A stretch of DNA of 64,000 nt. It comes from Paralysiella testudinis (GTDB lineage: Bacteria; Pseudomonadota; Gammaproteobacteria; Burkholderiales; Neisseriaceae). The translations under genes and the position numbers were made by a program. Below the pieces are notes generated by a model. That model was not told the origin of the DNA. It searched no databases and was given only the letters and a program-made list of their open reading frames with translations. Shown here piece after piece: positions 53,907 through 62,601 of the stretch. The DNA lies in assembly GCF_016894345.1 (NCBI RefSeq), contig NZ_CP069798.1:248001-312000 (forward strand), read 5' to 3'. How positions within the stretch are numbered: the first letter of the stretch is position 1; each line of letters starts with the position of its first letter.

Positions 53907-54902
53907 TCAAACGGCCTCTACCGCTTCTTTAAATAAACGGTAAGAAGCAAACTGCAAAGCTTCATCATAAATATAGCTCACCGCCATGTATTCATTGGCA
54001 CGCAGGCGCGTGTGCAGCTCGCTAAATTGCGCCGCCAAGGTGGCGGGGCCGCCGATTAAAGAACAAGCAGTCATGCTGTTTACCGTGTGTTGCTCCATCT
54101 CGTTCCAGCGCCCGGCCATGCTGTTTACCGGCGGCGACAGCGGCATGCGGCTGTTGCGCACCACGTTGAGAAAAAATTGCTGCTGGCTGGTGGCCAGATA
54201 TTGCGCGGCTTGATCATCATCGGCGCCAATCACATTAAGCGCCACCATCACATACGGCTGCGCCAAAGTTGGCGAAGGCTGGAAATGGCTGCGGTAAATC
54301 GCCAGCGCCTCTTCGAGCATGCGCGGCGCAAAATGGGCGGCAAACACATACGGCAGCCCTTTTTCGGCGGCCAGATAAGCGCTTTCGGTGCTGGAGCCGA
54401 GGATATACAGCGGCACATGGGTGCCGATGCCGGGAAAGGCTTTCACATAACCTTGCCCGGCCGCATCGCCCAAATAACGCTGCAAAGCGGCCACATCTTC
54501 GGGAAAATCAAGCGAAGTTTCACGCTCGGCGCGACGCAAGGCTTGGGCAGTGAGGCGGTCGGTGCCGGGGGCGCGCCCCAAGCCCAAATCCACGCGCTCG
54601 GGATACAGTGTGGCCAGGGTGCCGTATTGTTCGGCCACAATCAGCGGGCTGTGATTGGGCAGCATCACGCCGCCGGAGCCCACGCGGATGCGCTTGGTGT
54701 GTTGCAGCGTGTGGCTGATTAAAATCGAAGTGGCGGAGCTGGCGAGCGAGGTGGTGTTGTGGTGCTCGGCAATCCAATAACGGCGATAGCCCAAGGCTTC
54801 GGTGTGCTGCGCCAGCGCCACCATGCTTGCCAAAGCCTGCTCGGTAGTGTGTCCGGCGCGCACGGGCACGAGGTTGAGCGCGGATACGGCGGGTGTGGTC
54901 AT
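53907..54902 (-). CDS. LLM-class flavin-dependent oxidoreductase (YhbW type)
   Basis: 331 residues, full-length TIM-barrel of the luciferase-like monooxygenase group. Family segments: [32 protein letters not shown] (about 39-50), [20 protein letters not shown] (about 67-86) and [14 protein letters not shown] (about 103-116). It binds FMN and oxidises an unknown substrate with a reductase partner. Start with AAAGGAAA. It follows the arsR gene by 157 bases, with a dyad identical in form to the one before arsR, so it is probably the target of that repressor. Confidence 0.9.
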   Translation of the reverse strand: MTTPAVSALNLVPVRAGHTTEQALASMVALAQHTEALGYRRYWIAEHHNTTSLASSATSILISHTLQHTKRIRVGSGGVMLPNHSPLIVAEQYGTLATLYPERVDLGLGRAPGTDRLTAQALRRAERETSLDFPEDVAALQRYLGDAAGQGYVKAFPGIGTHVPLYILGSSTESAYLAAEKGLPYVFAAHFAPRMLEEALAIYRSHFQPSPTLAQPYVMVALNVIGADDDQAAQYLATSQQQFFLNVVRNSRMPLSPPVNSMAGRWNEMEQHTVNSMTACSLIGGPATLAAQFSELHTRLRANEYMAVSYIYDEALQFASYRLFKEAVEAV

Positions 54903-54932
54903 TATTTTTTTCCTTTCAACGGCAACCTTCTT

Positions 54933-54944
54933 TTCAGACGGCCT
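54933..54944 (-). repeat. Uptake sequence of a different dialect (AGGCCGTCTGAA)
   Basis: TTCAGACGGCCT is the AG-DUS of other Neisseria species, two bases different from the local word. Its site just before the oxidoreductase start hints at imported DNA. Confidence 0.65.
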
Positions 54945-54981
54945 GTTGGGTTCAATTTACAATTCAGCGATAATTTCTTAT

Positions 54982-54997
54982 ATCTAAAAATATAGAT
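54982..54997. promoter_or_regulatory. Putative ArsR operator 1 (before the LLM gene)
   Basis: ATCTA-AAAATA-TAGAT, a dyad with 5-bp arms and a 6-base spacer, 80 bases upstream of the start. Matches operator 2. Confidence 0.6.
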
Positions 54998-55059
54998 TGG
55001 ATAAAAGCAAAATAATCCCGCGGCGGCGGGAAAGCAAGCAGGGTTTGCGCCCTGCCCGC

Positions 55060-55371
55060 TTAAATCTGTTCGCGCAATTGCTGCAATAAAGCTTCCACGC
55101 CGGCGCGATGGTAGCGGTAATAGGTCCATTTGCCGATGCGGCGCGATTCAAGCAAACCGGCTTTTTTTAAGGTGTTCAGATAGCCAGACACCACCGATTG
55201 CGCCAGCCCGGCTTTTTCGGCAATCAGCCCCACGCACACGCCGCCGGCAAAATCGTGCGCCACATCACAATGCATGTGTGCGGCAAAATGTTGCTGCGGG
55301 TTTTTCAGCCACAGCAGCATTTGGTAGCGGTATTCGTTGGCTAAGGCTTTGAAGGTGTCGGTGGGGTTCAT
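55060..55371 (-). CDS. ArsR-family transcriptional repressor
   Basis: 103 residues. A winged HTH: FKALANEYRYQMLLWL at the start, then GLIAEKAGLAQSVVSGYLNT (about 48-67, recognition helix) and LKKAGLLESRRIGKWTYYRY (wing). Between helices, MHCDVAHDFAGGVCVG holds two Cys that could sense metal or redox state. ArsR repressors usually bind dyads at their own promoter; such a dyad covers the region 15-30 bases before the ATG. No ribosome site is evident. Likely regulates itself and the LLM oxidoreductase downstream. Confidence 0.88.
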   Translation of the reverse strand: MNPTDTFKALANEYRYQMLLWLKNPQQHFAAHMHCDVAHDFAGGVCVGLIAEKAGLAQSVVSGYLNTLKKAGLLESRRIGKWTYYRYHRAGVEALLQQLREQI

Positions 55372-55385
55372 GGGCGCAATAATAA

Positions 55386-55401
55386 ATCTAGGTTTATAGA
55401 T
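55386..55401. promoter_or_regulatory. Putative ArsR operator 2 (arsR promoter)
   Basis: ATCTA-GGTTTA-TAGAT, the same arms and spacer as operator 1, 15 bases upstream of the arsR start. Confidence 0.65.
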
Positions 55402-55423
55402 ATGTCAATACATAGTCAACATA

Positions 55424-55465
55424 AAGGCTGCCTGAAAACAATGCAATCCGTTTTCAGGCAGCCTT
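55424..55465. terminator. DUS-pair terminator behind alr
   Basis: 16-bp stem AAGGCTGCCTGAAAAC and its complement with a 10-base loop, 24 bases after the alr stop. Confidence 0.8.
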
Positions 55466-55488
55466 ATATCGCGGATTAAATGGCGGTC

Positions 55489-56547
55489 TTATTCTTCATA
55501 AACAAAATGCGCCCGCTTCACATTGCACAGCAGCTCATAGGCAATGGTGCCGGCGGCAGCGGCCACTTCGTTGATGTGTATTACATCGCCCCACAGCTCC
55601 ACTTCGCTGCCGATGCCTTGGTGGTGGTCGGCCAGTTGCACGGTCATCATGTCCATGGATACGCGCCCGAGCAGGCGGCTGCGTTCGCCATCAATGGCCA
55701 CGGGCGTGCCGGTGCCGGCGTGGCGCGGGTAGCCGTCGGCATAGCCGCAAGCAATCAGGCCTGCGCGGGTGGATTGCGGGGTAACGAAGGCGGCGCCGTA
55801 GCCTATGGGCTCGCCCGGCGGCAATACGCGTTCGCCAAACACTTTGCTGCTCAGGCGCATCACCGGCAAAAAGCGGCTGTCGGCACCACCCAAGGGCGAG
55901 ACGCCGTAGAGCGCAATACCGGTGCGCCCCCAGTGTCGATGCGCGTTGGGGTGCGCCAAAATGGCGGCGGAATTGGCCACGCTGATGTCGCCGGGCAAAT
56001 CGGCCACCGCCAAGTCAAACACCGCCATTTGCTCGGCAGTCATGTTTTTGTGCGGCTCGTCGGCGCAGGCGAAGTGGGTCATGTTCACCACGGCCGCCAC
56101 TTGCGGGCTTTGGCTGAGCGCTTGGTGGGCGGGGGCGTAGTCGTGCGGGAAAAAACCGGCGCGGTGCATGCCGGAATCCATTTTCAGCCACACGGTGACC
56201 GGATGTTGCCAGCAGTGCGCCAGCAAGGCTTCCAGCTGCCAGGCGTTTTGCACCACCGGCCACAGGCGGTGTTGATCGACCAGGGCATACTCGGCAGCTT
56301 CAAACACGCCTTCCAGCAACACAATCGGCTGGGTAATGCCGGCTTCGCGCAAGGTGAGCGCTTCTTCAATGGCGGCCACGGCAAAGCCGTCGGCCAAATC
56401 GGCCAGTGCTTGGGCGCAGCGCACGGCACCATGGCCGTAGGCATTGGCTTTGAGCACCGCCAGCATTTTGCCGCCGTGCATGGCTTTGAGGGTTTGGTAG
56501 TTTTGGCGCAAATGGTTTAAGCGGATATGGGCAATCAGCGGGCGCAT
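55489..56547 (-). CDS. alr: Alanine racemase
   Basis: 352 residues from the ATG at 56547 (MRPLIAHIRLNHLRQN); a TTG 12 codons upstream is less likely. A PLP enzyme that interconverts L- and D-alanine for the cell wall. The lysine is in VLKANAYGHG (about 32-41), GMHRAGF and TGIALYGVSP follow, and the opposing catalytic Tyr lies in PIGYGAAF (about 250-257) with SMDMMTV beyond. Lies 71 bases beyond the dadA stop on the same strand, with a DUS-pair hairpin between them. In many bacteria dadA and a catabolic alr (dadX) are linked as here, so this may be the catabolic enzyme. Confidence 0.94.
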   Translation of the reverse strand: MRPLIAHIRLNHLRQNYQTLKAMHGGKMLAVLKANAYGHGAVRCAQALADLADGFAVAAIEEALTLREAGITQPIVLLEGVFEAAEYALVDQHRLWPVVQNAWQLEALLAHCWQHPVTVWLKMDSGMHRAGFFPHDYAPAHQALSQSPQVAAVVNMTHFACADEPHKNMTAEQMAVFDLAVADLPGDISVANSAAILAHPNAHRHWGRTGIALYGVSPLGGADSRFLPVMRLSSKVFGERVLPPGEPIGYGAAFVTPQSTRAGLIACGYADGYPRHAGTGTPVAIDGERSRLLGRVSMDMMTVQLADHHQGIGSEVELWGDVIHINEVAAAAGTIAYELLCNVKRAHFVYEE

Positions 56548-56592
56548 GGGCAGATACTCGGTGTGGGTGGTGAATACAGACAAATCGGTATT

Positions 56593-56647
56593 AAAACCCT
56601 TTCAGGCAGCCTTATCTTATACAAAATAGGCTGCCTGAAAGGGTTTT
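56593..56647. terminator. DUS-pair terminator between dadA and alr
   Basis: Perfect 20-bp stem AAAACCCTTTCAGGCAGCCT and its complement, 15-base loop, just behind the dadA stop. It would separate dadA from alr transcription. Confidence 0.85.
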
Positions 56648-56653
56648 TAACAT

Positions 56654-57913
56654 TTAAACATAGCGCACCAGCGACAAATCGCTGGTTTCGATTTCCGGCT
56701 TCACACCGCCAATCAAATCGGCCAGAATTTTGCCCGAGCCTAAGCTCATGGTCCAGCCCAAGGTGCCGTGGCCGGTGTTGAGCGATAAGTTGGCATAGCG
56801 GGTGGCGCCGATTAAAGGGGTGCTGTCCGGTGTCATCGGGCGCAGGCCGCTCCAGAAGGTGGCGGCTTCGGTGTTGCCCGCACCGGGGAATAAATCGTTG
56901 ACCACCAAATCCAGCGTGGCTTTGCGTTTGGGGTTCAGGCGGATGGGATAGCCGGACAATTCGGCCATGCCGCCCACGCGGATGCGTTGGTCGAAGCGGG
57001 TAATCGCCACTTTATAGGTTTCGTCGAGCACGGTAGACACCGGCGCGGCCGCTTCGTTGGTAATCGGCAGGGTAATCGAATAGCCTTTTACCGGATACAC
57101 CGGCACATTGATGTGCAGGGTTTTGAGCAGCGGGCGGCTAAAGCTGCCCAAGGCGCAAACGTAGTGGTCGGCCTCGAAGCGCTGGCCATTGGCCACCACG
57201 GCTTTAATGTGGGTGCCGTCGGCTTCGATGGCATCAATACGGTGGCGGTACAGAAAAGTAACACCCGCTGCCGCGCATTTGGCCGCCAAGCGCTGGGTAA
57301 ACATATGGCAGTCGCCAGTGGCATCGTTGGGCAAGTGCAAAGCACCGGCCAGCTTGCCCGCCACCGCCGCCAGTGCAGGCTCATATTGCGCCACATCGGC
57401 CGGGTTGTTTACCACCGTGAGCGGCACACCGTATTCTTGCAGCACCGCAATGTCTTTTTTGGCGGCGTTCACTTCTTTTTCGGTGCGGAAAATCTGCAAC
57501 GTGCCGCGATGGCGGCCTTCAAAGCTTAAATCCGGCTGCTCTGCGGCCATGCGGCGGAACATTTCACGGCTGTATTCCGACACACGCACCATGCGCTCTT
57601 TATTGGTGGTGTAGCGGCGGGTATTGCAGTTTTGCCACATCTGCCACAGCCATTGCCATTGATACAGGCTGCCATCGGGGCGCAGCAGCAGCGGCGAATG
57701 CGGCTTGGTCATCCATTTCAGCGCTTTTTGCGGCATTCCCGGCGCCGCCCACGGCGTGGTGTAGCCGTAAGACAACTGCCCGGCATTGGCAAAGCTGGTT
57801 TCCATCGCCGCCTGGTCTTCGCGCTCCAACACCGTAACCTCATGCCCGGCCTGCGCCAAATACCACGCCGTGCTCACGCCCACCACACCGGCGCCCAGTA
57901 TCAATACTTTCAT
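56654..57913 (-). CDS. dadA: D-amino acid dehydrogenase small subunit
   Basis: 419 residues. An FAD enzyme at the inner membrane that oxidises D-alanine and other D-amino acids to keto acids, passing electrons to quinone. Seen: [20 protein letters not shown] (FAD fold), [20 protein letters not shown] (about 38-57), [14 protein letters not shown], and the C-terminal [14 protein letters not shown] and [20 protein letters not shown]. Start with AAGGAG. Divergent from lrp; the usual pathway is Alr then DadA under Lrp control. Confidence 0.95.
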   Translation of the reverse strand: MKVLILGAGVVGVSTAWYLAQAGHEVTVLEREDQAAMETSFANAGQLSYGYTTPWAAPGMPQKALKWMTKPHSPLLLRPDGSLYQWQWLWQMWQNCNTRRYTTNKERMVRVSEYSREMFRRMAAEQPDLSFEGRHRGTLQIFRTEKEVNAAKKDIAVLQEYGVPLTVVNNPADVAQYEPALAAVAGKLAGALHLPNDATGDCHMFTQRLAAKCAAAGVTFLYRHRIDAIEADGTHIKAVVANGQRFEADHYVCALGSFSRPLLKTLHINVPVYPVKGYSITLPITNEAAAPVSTVLDETYKVAITRFDQRIRVGGMAELSGYPIRLNPKRKATLDLVVNDLFPGAGNTEAATFWSGLRPMTPDSTPLIGATRYANLSLNTGHGTLGWTMSLGSGKILADLIGGVKPEIETSDLSLVRYV

Positions 57914-58005
57914 CTCATCTCCTTATGATGCGTGTCTGTTATTATTATTTTGTGCCCTGCACAAATTACGCTAGTGAAAGCATATAGTGTAAAATGTTTA
58001 TTTGA

Positions 58006-58016
58006 GTGAATTTCAC
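58006..58016. promoter_or_regulatory. Dyad between dadA and lrp, possible Lrp site
   Basis: GTGAA-T-TTCAC, a perfect dyad in an AT-rich intergenic region, with partial GTGAAA copies near 57974 and 58036. Placement between divergent dadA and lrp suggests an Lrp-type operator; the consensus is weak, so this is tentative. Confidence 0.4.
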
Positions 58017-58081
58017 CATATTTACACCAAAAATAGTGAAATTGATTTTATTAACCACCCAAAAACAGGATTTTTATCAAA

Positions 58082-58546
58082 ATGCACGCTTGCGACAAAA
58101 TCGACCTTAAAATTTTGACTTTACTGCAAAAAAACGCCCGCATCACCATGACCGAGCTGGCCGAAAGCGTGGGTTTGTCCACCACTCCGGTAACCGAGCG
58201 CGTGCGGCGCATGGAGCGCGACGGCGTAATCAGCGGCTACCACGCCCGCCTCAACCCGCAGGCGCTGGGGCAGCATTTGTTGGTGTTTGTGGAAATCAAG
58301 CTGCGTTCCAAATCGGGCAATATTTTTGAAGACTTCCGCCGCGAAGTGATGCACATCCCGCAAATTATGGAATGCCACTTGGTTTCCGGCGAATACGACT
58401 ACTTAATCAAAGTGCGCCTGCCCAATATGAATGCCTACCGCGATATGCTGGGCAGCATTTTGCTGCAACTGCCCGCCGCTGCGGAGAGCCGCAGCTATGT
58501 GGTGATGGAAGAAGTGAAAGAGGATTTTTTCTTGAATTTGGGGTAA
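58082..58546 (+). CDS. lrp: Lrp/AsnC-family regulator
   Basis: 154 residues. N-terminal HTH: DLKILTLLQKNARITMTELA then VGLSTTPVTERVRRMERDGV (about 26-45) and ISGYHARLNP; the C-terminal RAM ligand-binding domain runs from ~65 (VFVEIKLRSKS, MECHLVSGEYDYLIKVRLPN). It resembles Lrp-type activators of dadA that sense alanine or leucine. Divergent from dadA with a 168-base shared promoter region. A Correia-like repeat begins right after its stop. Confidence 0.93.
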   Translation: MHACDKIDLKILTLLQKNARITMTELAESVGLSTTPVTERVRRMERDGVISGYHARLNPQALGQHLLVFVEIKLRSKSGNIFEDFRREVMHIPQIMECHLVSGEYDYLIKVRLPNMNAYRDMLGSILLQLPAAAESRSYVVMEEVKEDFFLNLG

Positions 58547-58547
58547 A

Positions 58548-58655
58548 GATAGTGAAATGAAGAATAAAGTGATACAAGGCGCGAAGCCGCAGACAGTACA
58601 GGTAGTACGGCAAGGCACAGCAACGCTGTAGCACTTTGTTATGCATTTTACTATA
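58548..58655 (-). repeat. Correia-like repeat, short form, copy 3
   Basis: 108 bp with inverted ends (TAGTGAAATGAAGAATAAAG on the left; the right end complement begins TATAGTAAAATGCATAAC; 21 of 26 aligned positions agree). Contains GGCGCGAAGCCGCAGACAGT and ACAGGTAGTACGGCAAGGC, i.e. a Correia core in reverse orientation. Lies between lrp and the convergent Kef-type gene. Confidence 0.85.
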
Positions 58656-58657
58656 GT

Positions 58658-58706
58658 GAAAAGGCTGCCTGAAAACACCATTAATACCGTTTCAGGCAGC
58701 CTTTTC
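58658..58706. terminator. DUS-pair terminator between convergent genes
   Basis: 17-bp stem GAAAAGGCTGCCTGAAA and its complement, 15-base loop, serving the Kef-type gene. Confidence 0.8.
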
Positions 58707-58738
58707 AATCATCGCGGCAATGAGATTTGGCTAATGAT

Positions 58739-60571
58739 TTATTTTTCCGGCCACGCCACCACCTCGCCGCGCAAAGCTGCCTGAATGGCGGTTTCGGCCT
58801 TGGTGTCTTCCAGATGGGCCACACGCATCATTTCTTTGTTGTCAAATCGCGCCATGCCCGGCTGGTACACTTTGGCCATGGCGGCCACGCTGTTGCGGTC
58901 GAGGCAGAAAAACAGATCGCCAATTTCTTCGGCCTTGGTTTTGGGCATCCCCAATGCTTCGAGCGAACGCTTGCCGGTACGCACGGCGGCATCGAAGGTT
59001 TCGCGGATGGCATCGTCGGCGCCGGCATGGTGCACTTTAAAGGTATGAATGCGGTCGTAGGCACGGGCGATGATTTTGATGCCGGGGTTTACTTTGCGGG
59101 CAAACTCAATAATGTGCAAAGCCTCTTCGGGCTGATCAATCGCCACCACCAACAAACGCGCTTTTTCCAGCCCGGCGGTAAGCAGCAACTCCGGGCGCGC
59201 GGCATCGCCGAAATAGGTTTTCACCCCATATTGATTCATGCCCGCCACCGTGGCCGGATCGCGGTCGATGATGGTGAGCGCATGGCCGCACATGCGCAAT
59301 AGATCCGACACAATCTGCCCGAAGCGCCCCATGCCGATAATCATCACCGCTTGCTGTTCGTGAATTTCTTCATCCGGCAGGCTGCCTGAAACATCGGCCA
59401 AGCGCGGCTCAATCCATTGGCCATACACAATCAGCATCATCGGCGTGAGCACCATCGACAACACCACTATCGCCGTCATATTGGCATGCACCGTGGCATT
59501 AATGACCCCTTGGCTGGCCGCCGCGGCAAACAGCACAAAAGCAAATTCACCGCCCTGCGCCATCATCACCGCCCGCTGCGCTGCTTGCTGGCGGCTGCTT
59601 TTGGCCAAGCGCGCCACCACAAAAATCACCACCGCCTTGGCCGCCATCAGCGCCAACACCCCGGCCACAATCAAGCCCCAGTTGCGGGCAACCACATTCA
59701 AATCCAGCGACATGCCCACGCCTAAGAAAAACAGCCCCAGCAACAGGCCGCGAAAAGGCTCGATATCGGCTTCCAGCTGGTGGCGAAAAGCCGATTCCGA
59801 CAACAACACCCCGGCAATAAACGCGCCCATCGCCATCGACAAACCACCCGCTTCCATCAATAAGGCCGCGCCCAACACCACCAGCAAAGCCGCCGCCGTC
59901 ATCACTTCGCGCGCCTTGGATTTGGCCAGCACCTGAAACAAGGGGTTGAGCAACCAGCGCCCGGCCGCCACCAACGCCGCCACTGCCAGCAAAGCGATGC
60001 CCAGGCTTTGCCACAAAGGCTTGGTGACCACCACCGACTCAGCCGTGGTGGGTGCCAAAAAGGCCACAATCGCCAACAAGGGCACAATCAGCAAGTCTTC
60101 AAACAGCAAAATCGACACTATTTGCTGCCCGCCCGGGCTATTCAATTCGTTGCGCTCGCCCAAAACCTGCATCACAATCGCCGTGGAGGTCAGCACAAAG
60201 CCGGCGGCGCACACAAACGCCACTTGCCACGGAAAACCAAACGCAATGCCCACCACCGTGAGCGCAGCGGCCGCCAACACCACCTGCATGCTGCCCAAGC
60301 CGAAAATCTGGCGGCGCAACGCCCACAAATGCGACGGCTTCATTTCCAGGCCGATGATAAACAAAAACATCACCACCCCCAATTCGGCCACATGGATGAT
60401 GGCATTGGGGTCGTTAAACAGCTTCAGCCCAAACGGGCCGATTGCCAGCCCCGCCGCCAAATAGCCAAGCACCGATCCCAAGCCGATGCGCTTGAATAAA
60501 GGCACCGCCACCACCGCCGCCGCCAGCAAAGTCACAACGCCCACCAGTTGGCTTGCATTTTCCGCCGCCAT
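58739..60571 (-). CDS. Kef-type monovalent cation:proton antiporter with TrkA-N domain
   Basis: 610 residues from the ATG at 60571 (MAAENASQLVGVVTLLAAAV) with GGAG upstream; 24 codons before it are doubtful. The CPA2 membrane domain (~12 segments, 1-~370) includes LGYLAAGLAIGPFGLKLF, GFVLTSTAIVMQVLGERNEL, FEDLLIVPLL (acidic transport site) and GALLMEAGGLSMAMGAFIAG. The C-terminal NAD-binding TrkA-N domain has MIIGMGRFGQIVSDLL (about 404-419) and FGDAARPELL. KefB/C export K+ under glutathione-adduct control; no kefF/kefG partner is adjacent, so gating ligand is unknown. DUS copy inside near 59380. Confidence 0.9.
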   Translation of the reverse strand: MAAENASQLVGVVTLLAAAVVAVPLFKRIGLGSVLGYLAAGLAIGPFGLKLFNDPNAIIHVAELGVVMFLFIIGLEMKPSHLWALRRQIFGLGSMQVVLAAAALTVVGIAFGFPWQVAFVCAAGFVLTSTAIVMQVLGERNELNSPGGQQIVSILLFEDLLIVPLLAIVAFLAPTTAESVVVTKPLWQSLGIALLAVAALVAAGRWLLNPLFQVLAKSKAREVMTAAALLVVLGAALLMEAGGLSMAMGAFIAGVLLSESAFRHQLEADIEPFRGLLLGLFFLGVGMSLDLNVVARNWGLIVAGVLALMAAKAVVIFVVARLAKSSRQQAAQRAVMMAQGGEFAFVLFAAAASQGVINATVHANMTAIVVLSMVLTPMMLIVYGQWIEPRLADVSGSLPDEEIHEQQAVMIIGMGRFGQIVSDLLRMCGHALTIIDRDPATVAGMNQYGVKTYFGDAARPELLLTAGLEKARLLVVAIDQPEEALHIIEFARKVNPGIKIIARAYDRIHTFKVHHAGADDAIRETFDAAVRTGKRSLEALGMPKTKAEEIGDLFFCLDRNSVAAMAKVYQPGMARFDNKEMMRVAHLEDTKAETAIQAALRGEVVAWPEK

Positions 60572-61117
60572 ATATGCTCCAATCACCAGAATTAAGTTAC
60601 GCCATAACATGCCCGCCATTGGCTGGGATAACCAGCAATACAATGCGGCGGTTCATGCGCGAATTTGCGCCAGATAATACGACAAGGCAAGCCTTGGCAG
60701 TGAAATTGTTGTAGCAAATATTGCGAATGGCGGGGATACGGTGTTTTTGTATTTGAAGCTACACCTGAGCGATGGGCAAAAAAATGCGCACACCGATTCG
60801 GTATGCGCCAAGTCTACAAAGGAGAAATAGAGGAGAAACTGTTAAATGGCCGAAGCCACCCAACGAAGTGAATAATACAAAAACGAAAATAAACAGTCAA
60901 GAATATGTTCTAAATTTAATATTTTTTTAACAATTTTATTTCGTTTAGTGCAAAAAAGAACATTTACACCACATGCCTTCACCAAAACGCTCACCTAAGT
61001 AAAATAGAGCATACTTGGCTGTGAGCTAAAAACAGCACCCATTCACAACCGCGCCGTACACAATTGTTTGCTTGGCGCTCAGACAAGCCAACGCCATAAG
61101 ATTATTGCGTTTTTGGG
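60572..61117. other. Intergenic stretch without a firm gene
   Basis: Holds a small hairpin (GCGCA/TGCGC near 60786-60808), purine-rich ribosome-site-like sequence near 60818-60838 and an AT-rich tract at 60890-60960. No coding sequence of credible length; no DUS. It may contain the Kef-type gene promoter. Confidence 0.5.
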
Positions 61118-61537
61118 CTATATTTTGGGCAAGAACGACAAATCCATCACGTAATTTTTCGGGTTGTCGGTATCCACGGTAACATTGACGGCGGCGGGCA
61201 AATGCGCTTGCGGGTTTTGGCGCAAGGGCGGGCTGACAAAGCGCACCATCTGGCCGTTGTGCGGATTCGGCCACAGAGCAATGATTTCGTAGTTGTCTTC
61301 GTAGTTGCCGTCGCCCACTTTGCGCTGCCAGTGGCGCACTTCGGCCACCGCCGCGGCTACGGTTTGGCCATGCGCCAGCGCTTGCTGCTCGCCTTGGTAT
61401 TTGGGCAACAGCACCAGAAAAAACAGCGCCGCCATTACCGCGGCCATCAGCCAAGTAATCGGGTGCGGCAGCACCCAGCACAATACCAGCAAGGCGGCCA
61501 AGATTAAGCCGGCAATAATCAGGGTAATCAAGCTCAT
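61118..61537 (-). CDS. Small membrane protein, DUF3592-like
   Basis: 139 residues. Two N-terminal hydrophobic segments (LITLIIAGLILAALLVLCWV and WLMAAVMAALFFLVLL, about 3-46) are followed by a soluble domain with VAAAVAEVRHWQRKVGDGNY, MVRFVSPPLRQNPQAHLPAA and VTVDTDNPKNYVMDLSFL, which looks like the DUF3592-type beta domain. Function unknown. It begins 9 bases after pyrI on the same strand, so it is the last gene of the pyrB operon. I see no motif to link it to pyrimidine synthesis. Confidence 0.7.
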   Translation of the reverse strand: MSLITLIIAGLILAALLVLCWVLPHPITWLMAAVMAALFFLVLLPKYQGEQQALAHGQTVAAAVAEVRHWQRKVGDGNYEDNYEIIALWPNPHNGQMVRFVSPPLRQNPQAHLPAAVNVTVDTDNPKNYVMDLSFLPKI

Positions 61538-61546
61538 CGCACGCGC

Positions 61547-62005
61547 TCAGGCTTCGGCCACGGTTTCGCGGGCGTAGGTTTTTTCGCAGTAATGGCATTT
61601 CAGCCGGGTGCTGCCGTGTTTTTCGCGCACGTAAAAGCGGCTGGCCACCGGCTCGCCGTGGCTGGCGCATTGGGGGTTGGGGCAGCGGAATACTTCGCTG
61701 ATGGTGTCAGGCAGGGTGAGCGCTTTTTTGGCCACCACGGCAAAGTCGGCAATCACGTTAACCGTGGCATTAGGCGCAAATAAGGCCAAGCGGTTGGCGG
61801 CGGCATCGTCTAGATGCACATTGGCAATTTTGATGATGTCTTTGCTGCCTGCGCTTTTGCTGGGCAGGTTAAAGCCCACGGTAACGGCGCTGCCGTAGTG
61901 CAACAGTTTAAATTGGCGCAAAATGGCCAAGCCTTGGCCGGCGGGAATGTGGTCGATAACGGTGCCGTCTTTAATCGCTTCGACGCTCATTTTTTGATTG
62001 GGCAT
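61547..62005 (-). CDS. pyrI: Aspartate carbamoyltransferase regulatory subunit
   Basis: 152 residues, full length. The N-terminal allosteric domain ([35 protein letters not shown]) binds CTP/ATP; the C-terminal zinc domain shows all four Cys: FRCPNPQC (about 108-114) and [10 protein letters not shown] (about 136-145). It associates with PyrB as the (c3)2(r2)3 enzyme, which controls the first committed step of pyrimidine synthesis. In this operon a thioesterase gene separates it from pyrB, unlike the direct pyrBI arrangement of enterics. Confidence 0.96.
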   Translation of the reverse strand: MPNQKMSVEAIKDGTVIDHIPAGQGLAILRQFKLLHYGSAVTVGFNLPSKSAGSKDIIKIANVHLDDAAANRLALFAPNATVNVIADFAVVAKKALTLPDTISEVFRCPNPQCASHGEPVASRFYVREKHGSTRLKCHYCEKTYARETVAEA

Positions 62006-62032
62006 GGAAATTCCGTTTCTGGGTTGGGTTTG

Positions 62033-62059
62033 TTCAGGCAGCCTTTTAGGCTGCCTGAA
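62033..62059. terminator. DUS-pair hairpin at the end of the thioesterase gene
   Basis: Two exact uptake sequences in opposite orientation (62033-62044 and 62048-62059) with only three bases between; 12-bp stem overlapping the stop codon. It lies inside the operon before pyrI, so it might attenuate rather than stop transcription. Confidence 0.7.
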
Positions 62060-62600
62060 AGCGGTTTTCGCCGCGCTGCAACAGCTGTTTCATCAGCGCG
62101 CTATTGTCGGCCAATAAGGTTTCGTCGGCCGCTTCTGTGGGGGCGAATTGCAGGCCGGTGGCGGCCAAAATATCGTCCAGTGCTAAGGTATTGCCCTGCT
62201 GCACCACCCGCACCTCCATAATCGCAATCGCGTAGAGCCGGCCTTGACGGCTGATGCTGTGCTCGATAAACAGGCTGTTGCCTTGCCGGTGCACCAATTG
62301 GGTATCGACGCAAAAGGTTTGCAAGGGGCCGAGCGAGCGGCGGTAAACAATGGCAGTGTTGAGTACCGGCGCCATGATTTTGTGCTTGAGGGCGTATTTC
62401 AAAAAGCCGGAGCGGATGTTCAAATCCCAACGCGCCAGCTCCATATAATTCAGGTAGCGGCTGTTGTTCATGTGCAGATTTTCATCCAAATCCAGCGGCC
62501 ACACAAAAAAGCGGTGCTGCAAGGGCGCGGCCAAATCGGTGATGCGCGGTTTGCTAAAGCTCGCGAGCCACAGCCACAGTTTTAAAATCGCTAAGCCCAT
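62046..62600 (-). CDS. Acyl-CoA thioesterase-like hotdog protein
   Basis: 184 residues. The segment [20 protein letters not shown] (about 33-52) with its Asp and His-Met-Asn-Asn is characteristic of 4HBT/THEM6-like thioesterases, followed by [13 protein letters not shown] and the [11 protein letters not shown] beta-strands. It would hydrolyse acyl-CoA or acyl-ACP thioesters; substrate unknown. An N-terminal hydrophobic helix ([13 protein letters not shown]) suggests membrane attachment. The ATG starts one base after pyrB's stop, so the gene is translationally linked to pyrimidine genes. Its last codons, Gln-Ala-Ala, are an uptake sequence. Confidence 0.83.
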   Translation of the reverse strand: MGLAILKLWLWLASFSKPRITDLAAPLQHRFFVWPLDLDENLHMNNSRYLNYMELARWDLNIRSGFLKYALKHKIMAPVLNTAIVYRRSLGPLQTFCVDTQLVHRQGNSLFIEHSISRQGRLYAIAIMEVRVVQQGNTLALDDILAATGLQFAPTEAADETLLADNSALMKQLLQRGENRFQAA

Positions 62601-62601
62601 T

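Noticed and set aside
60846-60875. Nine-codon frame after purine-rich ribosome-site-like sequence
   Set aside because: Too short to judge and spacing to the ATG is long; nothing else supports translation.
61026-61670. 214-codon minus-strand frame
   Set aside because: Overlaps pyrI and the DUF3592-like gene in another frame; Arg/Gly/Ala-rich composition typical of a shadow.
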